From Fodinibacter sp963763015 (lineage in GTDB: Bacteria; Actinomycetota; Actinomycetes; Actinomycetales; Dermatophilaceae), in contig CAVXML010000011.1 of the NCBI GenBank assembly GCA_963763015.1, forward strand, positions 248,001 to 312,000: a stretch of 64,000 nt of DNA. The letters are read 5' to 3'. Below are positions 8,018 through 17,189 of the stretch, piece by piece. Within the stretch, counting starts at the first letter, position 1; each line of letters begins with the position of its first letter. A program made the translations under genes and the position numbers. Below the pieces are notes generated by a model. It saw only the letters and a list, made by a program, of their open reading frames with translations, searched no databases and had not been told where the DNA came from.

Positions 8018-9625
8018 ATGGACGTCATGAGCAGCGCACCGTCAGCCACCGGGGGCCCGTCGCCAGCCGCACGAGGCCACGGTGCTGAAGCCGTCACGGT
8101 CGGCCTCGGGCCGCTGACCCTCGACGAGGTTGTGCGCGTGGCGCGGCAGGGTGCGCCGGTCGAGCTGCCCGAGGAGGCCCTCGGGACCGTCCGGCGCACT
8201 CGTCAGGTCATCCGCGGGCTGGCCGACGACACCGAGCCCCACTACGGCGTGTCGACGGGCTTCGGGGCCCTGGCCACCCGCCACATTCCGCCGTCCCTAC
8301 GGCGCCGGCTGCAACGCTCCCTCGTCCGCTCGCACGCCGCCGGCTCGGGCCCGGAGGTCGAGCGGGAAGTGGTGCGGGCACTGATGCTCCTGCGCATCGC
8401 CACGCTCGCGACCGGGCGCACCGGCATCCGCGAGGAGACCCTGACGACCTATGCCGCCGTGCTCAACGCCGGCATCACCCCGGTCGTCCACGAGTACGGC
8501 TCGCTCGGGTGCTCGGGCGACCTCGCGCCCCTGTCGCACTGCGCGCTCGCGCTCATCGGCGAGGGTGAGGTGCGCGACGCCGAGGGACGGCGGATGCCGG
8601 CGGCCGACGCCCTGGCCGCGGCCGGCATCCGGCCCGTCGAGCTGGGGGAGAAGGAGGGTCTGGCGCTCATCAACGGCACTGACGGCATGCTGGGGATGCT
8701 GTGCCTCGCCATCCACGACCTGCGTGAGCTGCTCGTGGTTGTCGACGTCGCCGCCGCGATGTCGGTCGAAGGCCTTCTGGGTACGGATGACGTCTTCGCC
8801 GCTGACCTGCACGCGCTGCGCCCGCAACCCGGACAGGCCGTGTCGGCCACGAACATTCGAAAGGTGATGGCGCACAGCGGGATTCGCGAGTCGCATCGCA
8901 CGGAAGCCTGTACCCGCGTGCAGGACGCCTACTCGCTGCGCTGTGCGCCGGTGGTGGCAGGTGGGGCACGCGACACCCTCGACCACGCCGAGCGCGTCGC
9001 CGGGTGGGAGCTCGCCTCGGCCGTCGACAACCCAGTGGTCACCCTCGACGGCCGCGTGGAGAGCAACGGCAACTTCCACGGGGCGCCGGTGGCGTACGTG
9101 CTCGACTTCCTCGCGATCGTCGCGGCGGACCTCGCCTCGATGTCGGAGCGGCGCACGGACCGTTTCCTGGATGCCGCGCGCAGCCATGGCCTACCGCCGT
9201 TCCTCGCCGACGACCCCGGGGTGGACAGCGGGCACATGATCGCCCAGTACACGCAGGCCGCCATCGTGTCCGAGCTGAAGCGGCTGGCGGCCCCGGCATC
9301 CGTCGACTCCATCCCGAGCTCGGCGATGCAGGAGGACCACGTGTCGATGGGCTGGTCGGCTGCCCGAAAGCTGCGACGTTCGGTCGACGGGCTCTCGCGA
9401 GTGCTGGCCGTCGAGGTGCTCACGGCCGCGCGCGGCATCCAGCTGCGAGCCCCCCTGAGCCCAGCGCCGGCGACGGCCGCCGTCGTCGCCGCCCTGGCGT
9501 CGGCCGGAGCCGGCGTCCCCGGCCCGGACCGCTGGCTGTCGCCCGAGATCGACACGGCCCACCGGCTGGTGGTCGACGGCACCGTGCGCCGGGCAGCCGA
9601 GTCGGAGACCGGCCCCCTGACCTGA
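8018..9625 (+). CDS. hutH: Histidine ammonia-lyase
   Basis: First step of histidine breakdown: non-oxidative removal of ammonia to give urocanate, in the cytoplasm. The 535-residue protein has the family's MIO cofactor site as Cys165-Ser166-Gly167 within YGSLGCSGDLAPLSH; the usual tripeptide is Ala-Ser-Gly, but the family pattern allows Cys at the first position. Other conserved parts are YGVSTGFG near residues 75-82, the GKEGLALINGT-like segment, and SSAMQEDHVSMG near the end. A good AGGAG site lies seven bases before the ATG at 8018. hutU follows after 33 bases, so the two are likely co-transcribed. Confidence 0.96.
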   Translation: MDVMSSAPSATGGPSPAARGHGAEAVTVGLGPLTLDEVVRVARQGAPVELPEEALGTVRRTRQVIRGLADDTEPHYGVSTGFGALATRHIPPSLRRRLQRSLVRSHAAGSGPEVEREVVRALMLLRIATLATGRTGIREETLTTYAAVLNAGITPVVHEYGSLGCSGDLAPLSHCALALIGEGEVRDAEGRRMPAADALAAAGIRPVELGEKEGLALINGTDGMLGMLCLAIHDLRELLVVVDVAAAMSVEGLLGTDDVFAADLHALRPQPGQAVSATNIRKVMAHSGIRESHRTEACTRVQDAYSLRCAPVVAGGARDTLDHAERVAGWELASAVDNPVVTLDGRVESNGNFHGAPVAYVLDFLAIVAADLASMSERRTDRFLDAARSHGLPPFLADDPGVDSGHMIAQYTQAAIVSELKRLAAPASVDSIPSSAMQEDHVSMGWSAARKLRRSVDGLSRVLAVEVLTAARGIQLRAPLSPAPATAAVVAALASAGAGVPGPDRWLSPEIDTAHRLVVDGTVRRAAESETGPLT

Positions 9626-9658
9626 CCAGGCCCAGCTCGAGAGAAACCGGAGAACGAC

Positions 9659-11341
<1,683 letters not shown>

Positions 11342-11354
11342 CCCCGCGCCATCC

Positions 11355-11440
11355 CCGAAGCTCTGCTAGCAGACCCTGGGGCCGGAACCACATGGTGCAC
11401 CCTGTGGTTCTGGACCGAACCCCTGCTAGCAGAGGTTCGG
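11355..11440. repeat. 86-base triple-palindrome element, copy A
   Basis: Three palindromes in a row: TCTGCTAGCAGA at 11362-11373; CCACATGGTGCACCCTGTGG at 11388-11407; and a 26-base palindrome centred on GCTAGC at 11415-11440 with one mismatched pair. A second copy of the same length lies at 48390-48475, and its middle palindrome is the exact reverse complement of this one. Both copies sit between converging gene ends, so they may serve as two-way terminators or as a small mobile palindromic element. Confidence 0.85.
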
Positions 11441-11472
11441 GGACGGAGGCGTCCCGGGAGGGCGTGAGGCGC

Positions 11473-11976
11473 TCAGGCCGGGTCGGTGACGTCGGCGACG
11501 TCCGCGCCCAGGGCGGCGACGAGTGCATCCGCGTCGACGGTCGCCGCCACGCCGTGCGCGCCGGCGCCGATCGACACCGTCCGCCCGGTCAGGGTGGCGT
11601 CGGCGACCACCGGCCACGCGGTCGTCGACCCGAACGGCGTGATGGTGCCCCGTGCGTACCCCGTCACCTCGAGCGCCGTGGCGGCGTCCGGCATCGAGAC
11701 CCGGTTGACAGCGAGGTGCGCGCGCAGCTTGGGCCAGGAGATCTCGCGGTCACCGGGCACGAGCACGAACAGGAAGTCACCGTCGGCACGCCGCACCACG
11801 AGCGTCTTGACGATGTCGCGCGGCTCCACCCCGCGCGCCGCCGCCGCCTCCTCGAGCGAGCGGACGGGGCCGTGGCGGGTCACGGCAAACGCGATGCCGG
11901 ATGCCGCCAGCGCGGCGCGCGCACGGGCCTCACCACCGGTGCCTGCACCGTCCTCGGCAGCGTCACGCACGGTCAT
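11473..11976 (-). CDS. YbaK/EbsC-type aminoacyl-tRNA deacylase
   Basis: 167 residues from an ATG at 11976; a -10-like TACTGT ends six bases before this ATG, suggesting a leaderless transcript. The protein has the YbaK fold signatures: IVKTLVVRRADGDFLFVLVPG with the conserved lysine, then a GYARGTITPFG loop. Such proteins hydrolyse mischarged tRNAs, notably Cys-tRNA(Pro). It is transcribed away from the hut amidohydrolase gene and converges with hutU across the repeat element. Confidence 0.87.
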   Translation of the reverse strand: MTVRDAAEDGAGTGGEARARAALAASGIAFAVTRHGPVRSLEEAAAARGVEPRDIVKTLVVRRADGDFLFVLVPGDREISWPKLRAHLAVNRVSMPDAATALEVTGYARGTITPFGSTTAWPVVADATLTGRTVSIGAGAHGVAATVDADALVAALGADVADVTDPA

Positions 11977-12004
11977 CCGCCAACAGTAGGGCGCCGACGC
12001 CGCA

Positions 12005-12020
12005 GTCTGGAACTCGAGAC
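12005..12020. promoter_or_regulatory. Candidate hut operator, copy 2
   Basis: GTCTG-N6-GAGAC sits between the divergent ybaK-like gene and the amidohydrolase-hutF-hutI operon, 37 bases before the start codon. It matches the palindrome before hutH (7956-7971) in arm sequence and spacing. Confidence 0.45.
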
Positions 12021-12057
12021 AATCCCTCGTCACCTTCGGCCCCGGAAGGGTGCCCGG

Positions 12058-13314
12058 ATGGGGTGGAATGCACCCATGCCCATCACGCCAAAAAGCGGCG
12101 GGGACGCTTCAGCGTTCCGCGGCATGTGGCGTGACGTCGAGGCGATCGGGCTCGACGACGACTCCGGGGGCTACACCCGGCTGGCCTGGACCCGTGAGGA
12201 CCACGACCTGCGGGAGTGGTTCGCCGGCGAGTGCCAGGCGCGCGGCCTCGACCTCACCACCGACCTCATGGGCAACCAGTGGGCCTGGTGGGGTGACCCG
12301 GACGCCGCGGTCGCGGCCGAGGACCCGGGTGTCGCCATGGGCTCGCACCTGGACTCGGTGCCCAACGGGGGAGCCTTCGACGGTCCGCTCGGCGTGGTGG
12401 GTGCCCTGGCTGCGGTGGACCTGCTGCGCGAACGGGGCTTCACCCCCCGACGTCCCGTGGGGGTCGTCAGCTTCTCCGACGAGGAGGGGTCCCGCTTCGG
12501 GGTGGCGTGCGCCGGCTCGCGGGTGATCACCGGCGCCCTTGGAGCGGACCGCGCCAGGGGGCTGCGTGACCACGGCGGGCTCACCATGGCGGAGGCCATG
12601 CGCAGCGCGGGCCAGGACCCGACGCACCTCGGCCGCGACGACGAGACCCTCGCACGGGTCGGGACGTTCGTCGAGCTGCACATCGAGCAGGGGCGGGCCC
12701 TCGTCGACCTGGGGTACCCGGTGGCTGTGGGGAGCGACATCTGGCCGCACGGCCGGTGGCGCGTCGACCTCGCGGGCGAGGCGAACCACGCCGGCACCAC
12801 CGCGCTCGAGGAGCGCGAGGACGCCATGCTCGGCCTGGCGGCCATGATCATCGCCGCCCGCCGCGCCGCGGAGCACCACGGCTGCGTCGCGACGGTCGGC
12901 AAGGTCGAGGTCGTCCCCGGCAGCATCAACGCCATCGCCAGCAGCGCGACGGGGTGGCTCGACGCACGCGGCACCGACCCCGAGGCCGTGCTGCGTGTGG
13001 TGCAGGACGTGCGCGACGTCGTCGACGACTTCGACGGCCTGGTCACCCAGGAGTCCTGGACCCCGGTCACCGACTTCGACACGGACCTGGTGCGACGGCT
13101 GTCGACGGTGCTCGGCGGGCTCCCCGTCATCGGCACCGCCGCAGGCCACGACGCCGGCATCCTGGCCAACCACGGCATCCGCACCGCCATGCTCTTCGTG
13201 CGCAACCCGACCGGCGTGTCCCACTCGCCCGACGAGTGGGCCTCGGCGGACGACTGCCTCGCCGGTGTCGTGGCCCTCGCCGACGCGGTCAGCGACCTCG
13301 CCGGAGCTCCATGA
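12058..13314 (+). CDS. M20-family amidohydrolase of the hut operon (probable N-formylglutamate deformylase role)
   Basis: Similar to allantoate amidohydrolases and N-carbamoyl amino acid hydrolases: metal ligands His97 and Asp108 in GSHLDSVPNGGAFDGPLGV, Glu142-Glu143 in FSDEEGSRFG, and the VELHIEQG and GVSHSPDEW motifs. 418 residues from the ATG at 12058, which has GGAAGG eight bases upstream; ATG 12076 is an alternative. The hut cluster here lacks a canonical HutG, yet HutF produces N-formylglutamate. This gene overlaps hutF by four bases, so hydrolysis of N-formylglutamate to glutamate and formate is its likely job. Family firm, substrate inferred. Confidence 0.85.
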   Translation: MGWNAPMPITPKSGGDASAFRGMWRDVEAIGLDDDSGGYTRLAWTREDHDLREWFAGECQARGLDLTTDLMGNQWAWWGDPDAAVAAEDPGVAMGSHLDSVPNGGAFDGPLGVVGALAAVDLLRERGFTPRRPVGVVSFSDEEGSRFGVACAGSRVITGALGADRARGLRDHGGLTMAEAMRSAGQDPTHLGRDDETLARVGTFVELHIEQGRALVDLGYPVAVGSDIWPHGRWRVDLAGEANHAGTTALEEREDAMLGLAAMIIAARRAAEHHGCVATVGKVEVVPGSINAIASSATGWLDARGTDPEAVLRVVQDVRDVVDDFDGLVTQESWTPVTDFDTDLVRRLSTVLGGLPVIGTAAGHDAGILANHGIRTAMLFVRNPTGVSHSPDEWASADDCLAGVVALADAVSDLAGAP

Positions 13315-14636
13315 CGTCGTACTGGTGCGAGCACGCCGTGCTCCCCGGTGGCGTGCGACCCTCCGTGCGGATCCGCGTGGACGGCGGCCGCATCCGCGAC
13401 GTCCTGCCGAACACGGCCGCAGAGCCGGCCGACGTCACGCTGAACGGCGTGGTGCTCCCCGGACTCGCCAACGGCCACAGCCACGCGTTCCACCGCGCGC
13501 TGCGCGGGCGCACCCACGACGGCGCGGGAACCTTCTGGACCTGGCGGGAGGCGATGTATGCCGTCACGCGCCTTCTCGACCCGGACACCTACCACCAGCT
13601 CGCGAGGGCCGTGTTCGTGGAGATGCTCCTTGCGGGCTACACCACGGTGGGGGAGTTCCACTACGTCCACCACGGCCCGGAGGGCCGCCGCTACGAGGAC
13701 CCCAACGCGATGGGCCAGGCCCTGCTCGCGGCGGCGCTCGAGACCGGCATCCGGATCACCCTGCTCGACACCTGTTACCTCGCCGGGGGCCTGACCGCCG
13801 AGGGGCACCTGCCGCTCGACGAGGTGCAGCAGCGCTTCTCGGACGACAGCGTGGAGGCGTGGGCGTCCCGGGTCGAGGAGCTGGCCGACGCCGACACGGT
13901 CCGGATCGGGACGGCCGTGCACTCCGTGCGCGCGGTCCCGCGGGAGCACCTCGCAGCCGTGGGCGACGTCGCGGCTCGCGCGGCCCGCCCGCTGCACGTG
14001 CACGTGTCGGAGCAGCCGGCCGAGAACCACGCCTGCCAGGGGTTCTACGGGTGTTCGCCCACCGAGCTGCTCGCTGCGGAATGGTTGCTGACCCCGATGA
14101 CCACCGTGGTCCACGCGACGCACCTCTCGGACTCCGACGTGAAGCTTCTCGCGGGGAGCCGCACCACCGCGTGCTTCTGCCCCACCACCGAGCGGGACCT
14201 CGCCGACGGCATCGGACCCGCTCGTCGCCTCTCGGATGCCGGTGTGCCCCTCTCGCTGGGATCCGACCAGCACGCGGTGGTCGACCCGTTCGAGGAGCTC
14301 CGCGGGGTCGAGATGAACGAGCGCCTCGACAGCCTTCAGCGTGGTCACTTCGGTTCCGCCGACCTCCTCGCCATGGGCAGCCTCCACGGCTATCGCTCCC
14401 TGGGCTGGGACGACGGTGGGCTGATCGCGGTCGAGCACCTTGCCGACCTCGTCGCCCTCCGGCTCGACAGCCCGCGCACCGCCGGGTGCGCCCCCGAGTC
14501 GGTGGTCTTCGCCGCCACCGGCGCGGACGTCACCGACGTGGTCGTGCACGGCGAGCACGTGGTCCGAGACGGCCGCCACGGCATCGGCGACGCGGGGGCC
14601 ATGCTCACCGACGCCATCGCGGCGGTGACCCCGTGA
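13311..14636 (+). CDS. hutF: Formimidoylglutamate deiminase
   Basis: Removes ammonia from N-formimidoylglutamate to give N-formylglutamate, the fourth step of the five-step histidine pathway. 441 residues, amidohydrolase superfamily: metal ligands His56 and His58 in ANGHSHAFHR, then HVHVSEQPAEN, HATHLSD and the GSDQHAVVDPFEELR metal-binding aspartate region. The signature AFHRALRGRTHDGAGTFWTW is specific to HutF. It overlaps the upstream amidohydrolase (ATGA) and the downstream hutI (GTGA), so the three genes form one operon. Confidence 0.95.
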   Translation: MTSYWCEHAVLPGGVRPSVRIRVDGGRIRDVLPNTAAEPADVTLNGVVLPGLANGHSHAFHRALRGRTHDGAGTFWTWREAMYAVTRLLDPDTYHQLARAVFVEMLLAGYTTVGEFHYVHHGPEGRRYEDPNAMGQALLAAALETGIRITLLDTCYLAGGLTAEGHLPLDEVQQRFSDDSVEAWASRVEELADADTVRIGTAVHSVRAVPREHLAAVGDVAARAARPLHVHVSEQPAENHACQGFYGCSPTELLAAEWLLTPMTTVVHATHLSDSDVKLLAGSRTTACFCPTTERDLADGIGPARRLSDAGVPLSLGSDQHAVVDPFEELRGVEMNERLDSLQRGHFGSADLLAMGSLHGYRSLGWDDGGLIAVEHLADLVALRLDSPRTAGCAPESVVFAATGADVTDVVVHGEHVVRDGRHGIGDAGAMLTDAIAAVTP

Positions 14637-15835
14637 GCGCCACGGTGGTGACCGGCATCCGCCAGCTCGTGACGTGCGCCGGACCGGGCGGCGCGACGCC
14701 GGTGCTCGGCCCGCTTGTGGCGGCGGAGGAGCGACTCGGCCTCCTCCGCGATGCCGCTGTCGTCGTCGAGGACGGGCGGGTTGCCTGGGTGGGGTCGGAG
14801 GCGTCCGCCCCAGAGGCTGACCGCCGGGTCGACGTCGGTGAACGAGCCGTCGTCCCGGGGTTCGTCGACAGCCACAGCCACCTCGTCTTCGCCGGCGACC
14901 GGGCCGCGGAGTTCACCGCCCGGATGGCGGGAACGCCCTACGACGGCGGCGGCATCCGCGTCTCGGTGGCGGCCACCCGGGCCGCGAGCGACGACGAGCT
15001 GCGGGCCCTGCTCCGTGCGCGGGTCACCGAGATGCGCCGCCTCGGCACGACGACCGTGGAGGTGAAGAGCGGCTACGGGCTCACCACGGCCGACGAGGAG
15101 CGCTCGGTGCGGCTGGCCCGCGAGGTGACCGAGGAGACGACGTTCCTCGGCGCGCACGTCGTGCCACCGGAGGCCGCCGGTGACCGCCCGGCCTACCTCG
15201 ACCTCGTGACCGGCCCCATGCTCGCCGCCTGCGCGCCGCACGCCCGGTGGGTCGACGTGTTCTGCGAGCCCTCGGCACCGCTGGCGTTCACCGAGGACGA
15301 GGCCCGCCGGGTGCTGCTGGCCGGGCGGGATGCCGGGCTCGGGCTGCGCGTCCACGGGAACCAGCTGTCGGCCGGGCCCGGAGTGCGCCTCGCGGTCGAG
15401 CTGGAGGCGGCGAGCGTCGACCACTGCACGCACGTCACATCGGCAGACGTCGAGGCGCTGAGCTCAGCCGCCGGCACGACGGTGGCGACCCTGCTGCCGG
15501 GCGTGGAGTTCTCCACCCGCTCGCCGTACCCGGACGCCCGAGCGCTCCTCGACGCCGGGGTCGACCTGGCGCTGGCGACCGACTGCAACCCGGGGACGTG
15601 CAACACGGCATCCATGCCGTTCGTTCTCGCACTCGCCGTGCGCGAGCTGCGGATGACGGCGGCGGAGGCACTGGTCGCGGCCACGGTGGGGGGCGCTCGG
15701 GCGCTGCGGCGGTCCGACGTGGGGCGGGTGGCCGTGGGGTCGCGGGCCGACCTCGCGGTCCTCGAGGCGCCGTCGTACGAGCACCTCGCCTACCGGCCGG
15801 GGATGCCGCTCGCTCGGGCGCTGGACCTCCCCTGA
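14633..15835 (+). CDS. hutI: Imidazolonepropionase
   Basis: Hydrolyses imidazolone-5-propionate to N-formimidoylglutamate, the third pathway step. 400 residues from a GTG overlapping hutF. Amidohydrolase signatures: His81 and His83 in VDSHSHLVFAGDR, the VKSGYGL segment that contacts substrate, HGNQLS, DHCTHV, and the TDCNPGTCN motif. It closes the hut operon and converges with a small DUF4235 gene; the 75-base gap shows no clear terminator. Confidence 0.96.
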   Translation: MSATVVTGIRQLVTCAGPGGATPVLGPLVAAEERLGLLRDAAVVVEDGRVAWVGSEASAPEADRRVDVGERAVVPGFVDSHSHLVFAGDRAAEFTARMAGTPYDGGGIRVSVAATRAASDDELRALLRARVTEMRRLGTTTVEVKSGYGLTTADEERSVRLAREVTEETTFLGAHVVPPEAAGDRPAYLDLVTGPMLAACAPHARWVDVFCEPSAPLAFTEDEARRVLLAGRDAGLGLRVHGNQLSAGPGVRLAVELEAASVDHCTHVTSADVEALSSAAGTTVATLLPGVEFSTRSPYPDARALLDAGVDLALATDCNPGTCNTASMPFVLALAVRELRMTAAEALVAATVGGARALRRSDVGRVAVGSRADLAVLEAPSYEHLAYRPGMPLARALDLP

Positions 15836-15910
15836 GGCCTGGGGCCGCCGACCACGCAGGAGAGATCGGAGCGCACGCGGTGATTGCTGCGCGCGGGTCG
15901 ATCCTCGGCG

Positions 15911-16192
15911 TCAGACGGGCTCCTTCTCGATCTGCTCGGGGAGGTGGCCGGCCGACTTGGCGTAGTACTCCGCGGCCTTGCGTGTCGTGATGGTGCGAGC
16001 CGCACCGACGGCCAGACCGGTGACGGCGGCGTACGCGACGGCCTTGAGCAGGGGGGCGTCGGGGTGCTGCGGGTTGACCTCGTCCTGCCCGGCTCGGGCC
16101 CAGACCGCGTCGACGAGCTTCTTGGCGAGGACCCCCGCGAGGATGGCACCTCCGGTGCCCATGATCCTCCAGGCGACGGTTCCCATGGCCAT
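15911..16192 (-). CDS. DUF4235 small membrane protein
   Basis: 93 residues with two weakly hydrophobic, glycine- and alanine-rich helices (VAWRIMGTGGAILAGVLAKK and AVAYAAVTGLAVGAARTI). The sequence fits the actinobacterial DUF4235 family, which has no known function. A second in-frame ATG two codons downstream could be the true start. Confidence 0.75.
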   Translation of the reverse strand: MAMGTVAWRIMGTGGAILAGVLAKKLVDAVWARAGQDEVNPQHPDAPLLKAVAYAAVTGLAVGAARTITTRKAAEYYAKSAGHLPEQIEKEPV

Positions 16193-16271
16193 GGCGACTC
16201 CCCTTCGGTCCTGCGCGAGCCGGGCGAACGAGACCCGACGAGGTCAGCGCCTCACTGTATCCCTGCTGCGA

Positions 16272-16277
16272 TATGAT
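16272..16277 (+). promoter_or_regulatory. -10 promoter element for the TPP riboswitch transcript
   Basis: TATGAT matches the TATAAT consensus at five of six positions and lies 14 bases before the riboswitch core. No convincing -35 box is visible. Confidence 0.5.
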
Positions 16278-16290
16278 GACGCCGTCCAAC

Positions 16291-16374
16291 GACAGGGGAG
16301 CGCCCCAGCGCTGAGAGTGCGGTTCGCCGCAGACCCTCGAACCTGATCCGGTTAGCACCGGCGAAGGGAGTCGG
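16291..16374 (+). promoter_or_regulatory. TPP riboswitch (THI element)
   Basis: The two conserved halves are present: ACAGGGGAGC at 16292-16301 with GCTGAGAGTGCGG after it, then GACCCTCGAACCTGATC, GTTAGCACCGGCGAAGGGAG. This is the thiamine pyrophosphate aptamer. Downstream, a hairpin TACCTC-CCC-GAGGTA (16433-16447) and a GGGAGAG ribosome site just before the next start codon suggest that ligand binding blocks translation or elongation. It controls the thiamine-precursor transporter genes that follow. Confidence 0.95.
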
Positions 16375-16474
16375 TAATCTCAGGTGCGTCTCCGGCACAC
16401 CCGCGGCAGTCGTCCGCGAGGAGCCGGGGCCGTACCTCCCCGAGGTATCCGTCCGGAACCACGGGAGAGCAGTC

Positions 16475-17182
16475 ATGGCAGCACAGGTCACCGAGAGCCG
16501 CCGCGGCAGCGGCCGGAGCTCCATTCCCGCGACCCGCCCCCTCCTGGGCTGGCGGACCGTCGACATCATCACCGTCGCCTTCCTGGGTGCGGCGTTCGGC
16601 GTCGCCTTCTGGGGCTGGGGGGTCTTCTACAACGGGCCTGTGACGGCCCTCAAGATCGGCTATGCCCCGCTCATGGGGCTCTTCGTCGGCCCCTGGTTCC
16701 TCGCCGGTGTGGTCGGGGGCCTGGTCGTGCGCAGGCCGGGCGCGGCCCTCTTCTGCGAGGTCGTCGCGGCCCTGGTCTCCATGCTCCCGGGCACCGAATG
16801 GGGCGCCACGGTGCTCGTGTCCGGCATCCTGCAGGGCCTGGGCGCCGAGCTGGCCTTCGCGGTCTTCGGGTACAAGGCGTTCGGGGCCGCGATGGCGGCG
16901 CTGGCGGGCACGCTCTCGGCGCCGCTGGAGTGGGCCTTCGAGGTCGTGTCGTTCCCGGAGTCGTGGGCCGACGTTCCGGTGCTGTCGGTGCTCGCCGGCG
17001 GCGGTGGCTGGTACGCCGAGTGGGTGCTGCGCGACAAGCTCGTGTACCTGGGCGCGATGGCCCTCTCGGGCGCGGTGCTGGCCGGCCTGGTGGGCTGGCT
17101 CCTCGTGCGGGCCCTGGCCCGGGCCGGTGCGCTCTCGGCCTTCCCTCCGGGTCAGGAGCACCGGGAGCTGCGCGCTGTCTGA
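16475..17182 (+). CDS. ykoE: YkoE-type S component of ECF transporter (thiamine precursor)
   Basis: 235 residues with about six membrane helices after a short basic N-terminus. The order of hydrophobic segments and the motifs LLGWRTVDIITVAFLGAAFG and GTEWGATVLVSGILQGLGAE match YkoE proteins, the substrate-binding subunit thought to take up hydroxymethylpyrimidine or thiamine. The upstream TPP riboswitch independently supports this. The ATPase/T-component gene starts seven bases downstream. Confidence 0.92.
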   Translation: MAAQVTESRRGSGRSSIPATRPLLGWRTVDIITVAFLGAAFGVAFWGWGVFYNGPVTALKIGYAPLMGLFVGPWFLAGVVGGLVVRRPGAALFCEVVAALVSMLPGTEWGATVLVSGILQGLGAELAFAVFGYKAFGAAMAALAGTLSAPLEWAFEVVSFPESWADVPVLSVLAGGGGWYAEWVLRDKLVYLGAMALSGAVLAGLVGWLLVRALARAGALSAFPPGQEHRELRAV

Positions 17183-17189
17183 GGGCCGA

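Noticed and set aside
8510..8518. Cys-Ser-Gly instead of Ala-Ser-Gly at the HutH cofactor site
   Set aside because: The family's signature pattern allows Cys at the first position, so it is a known variant.
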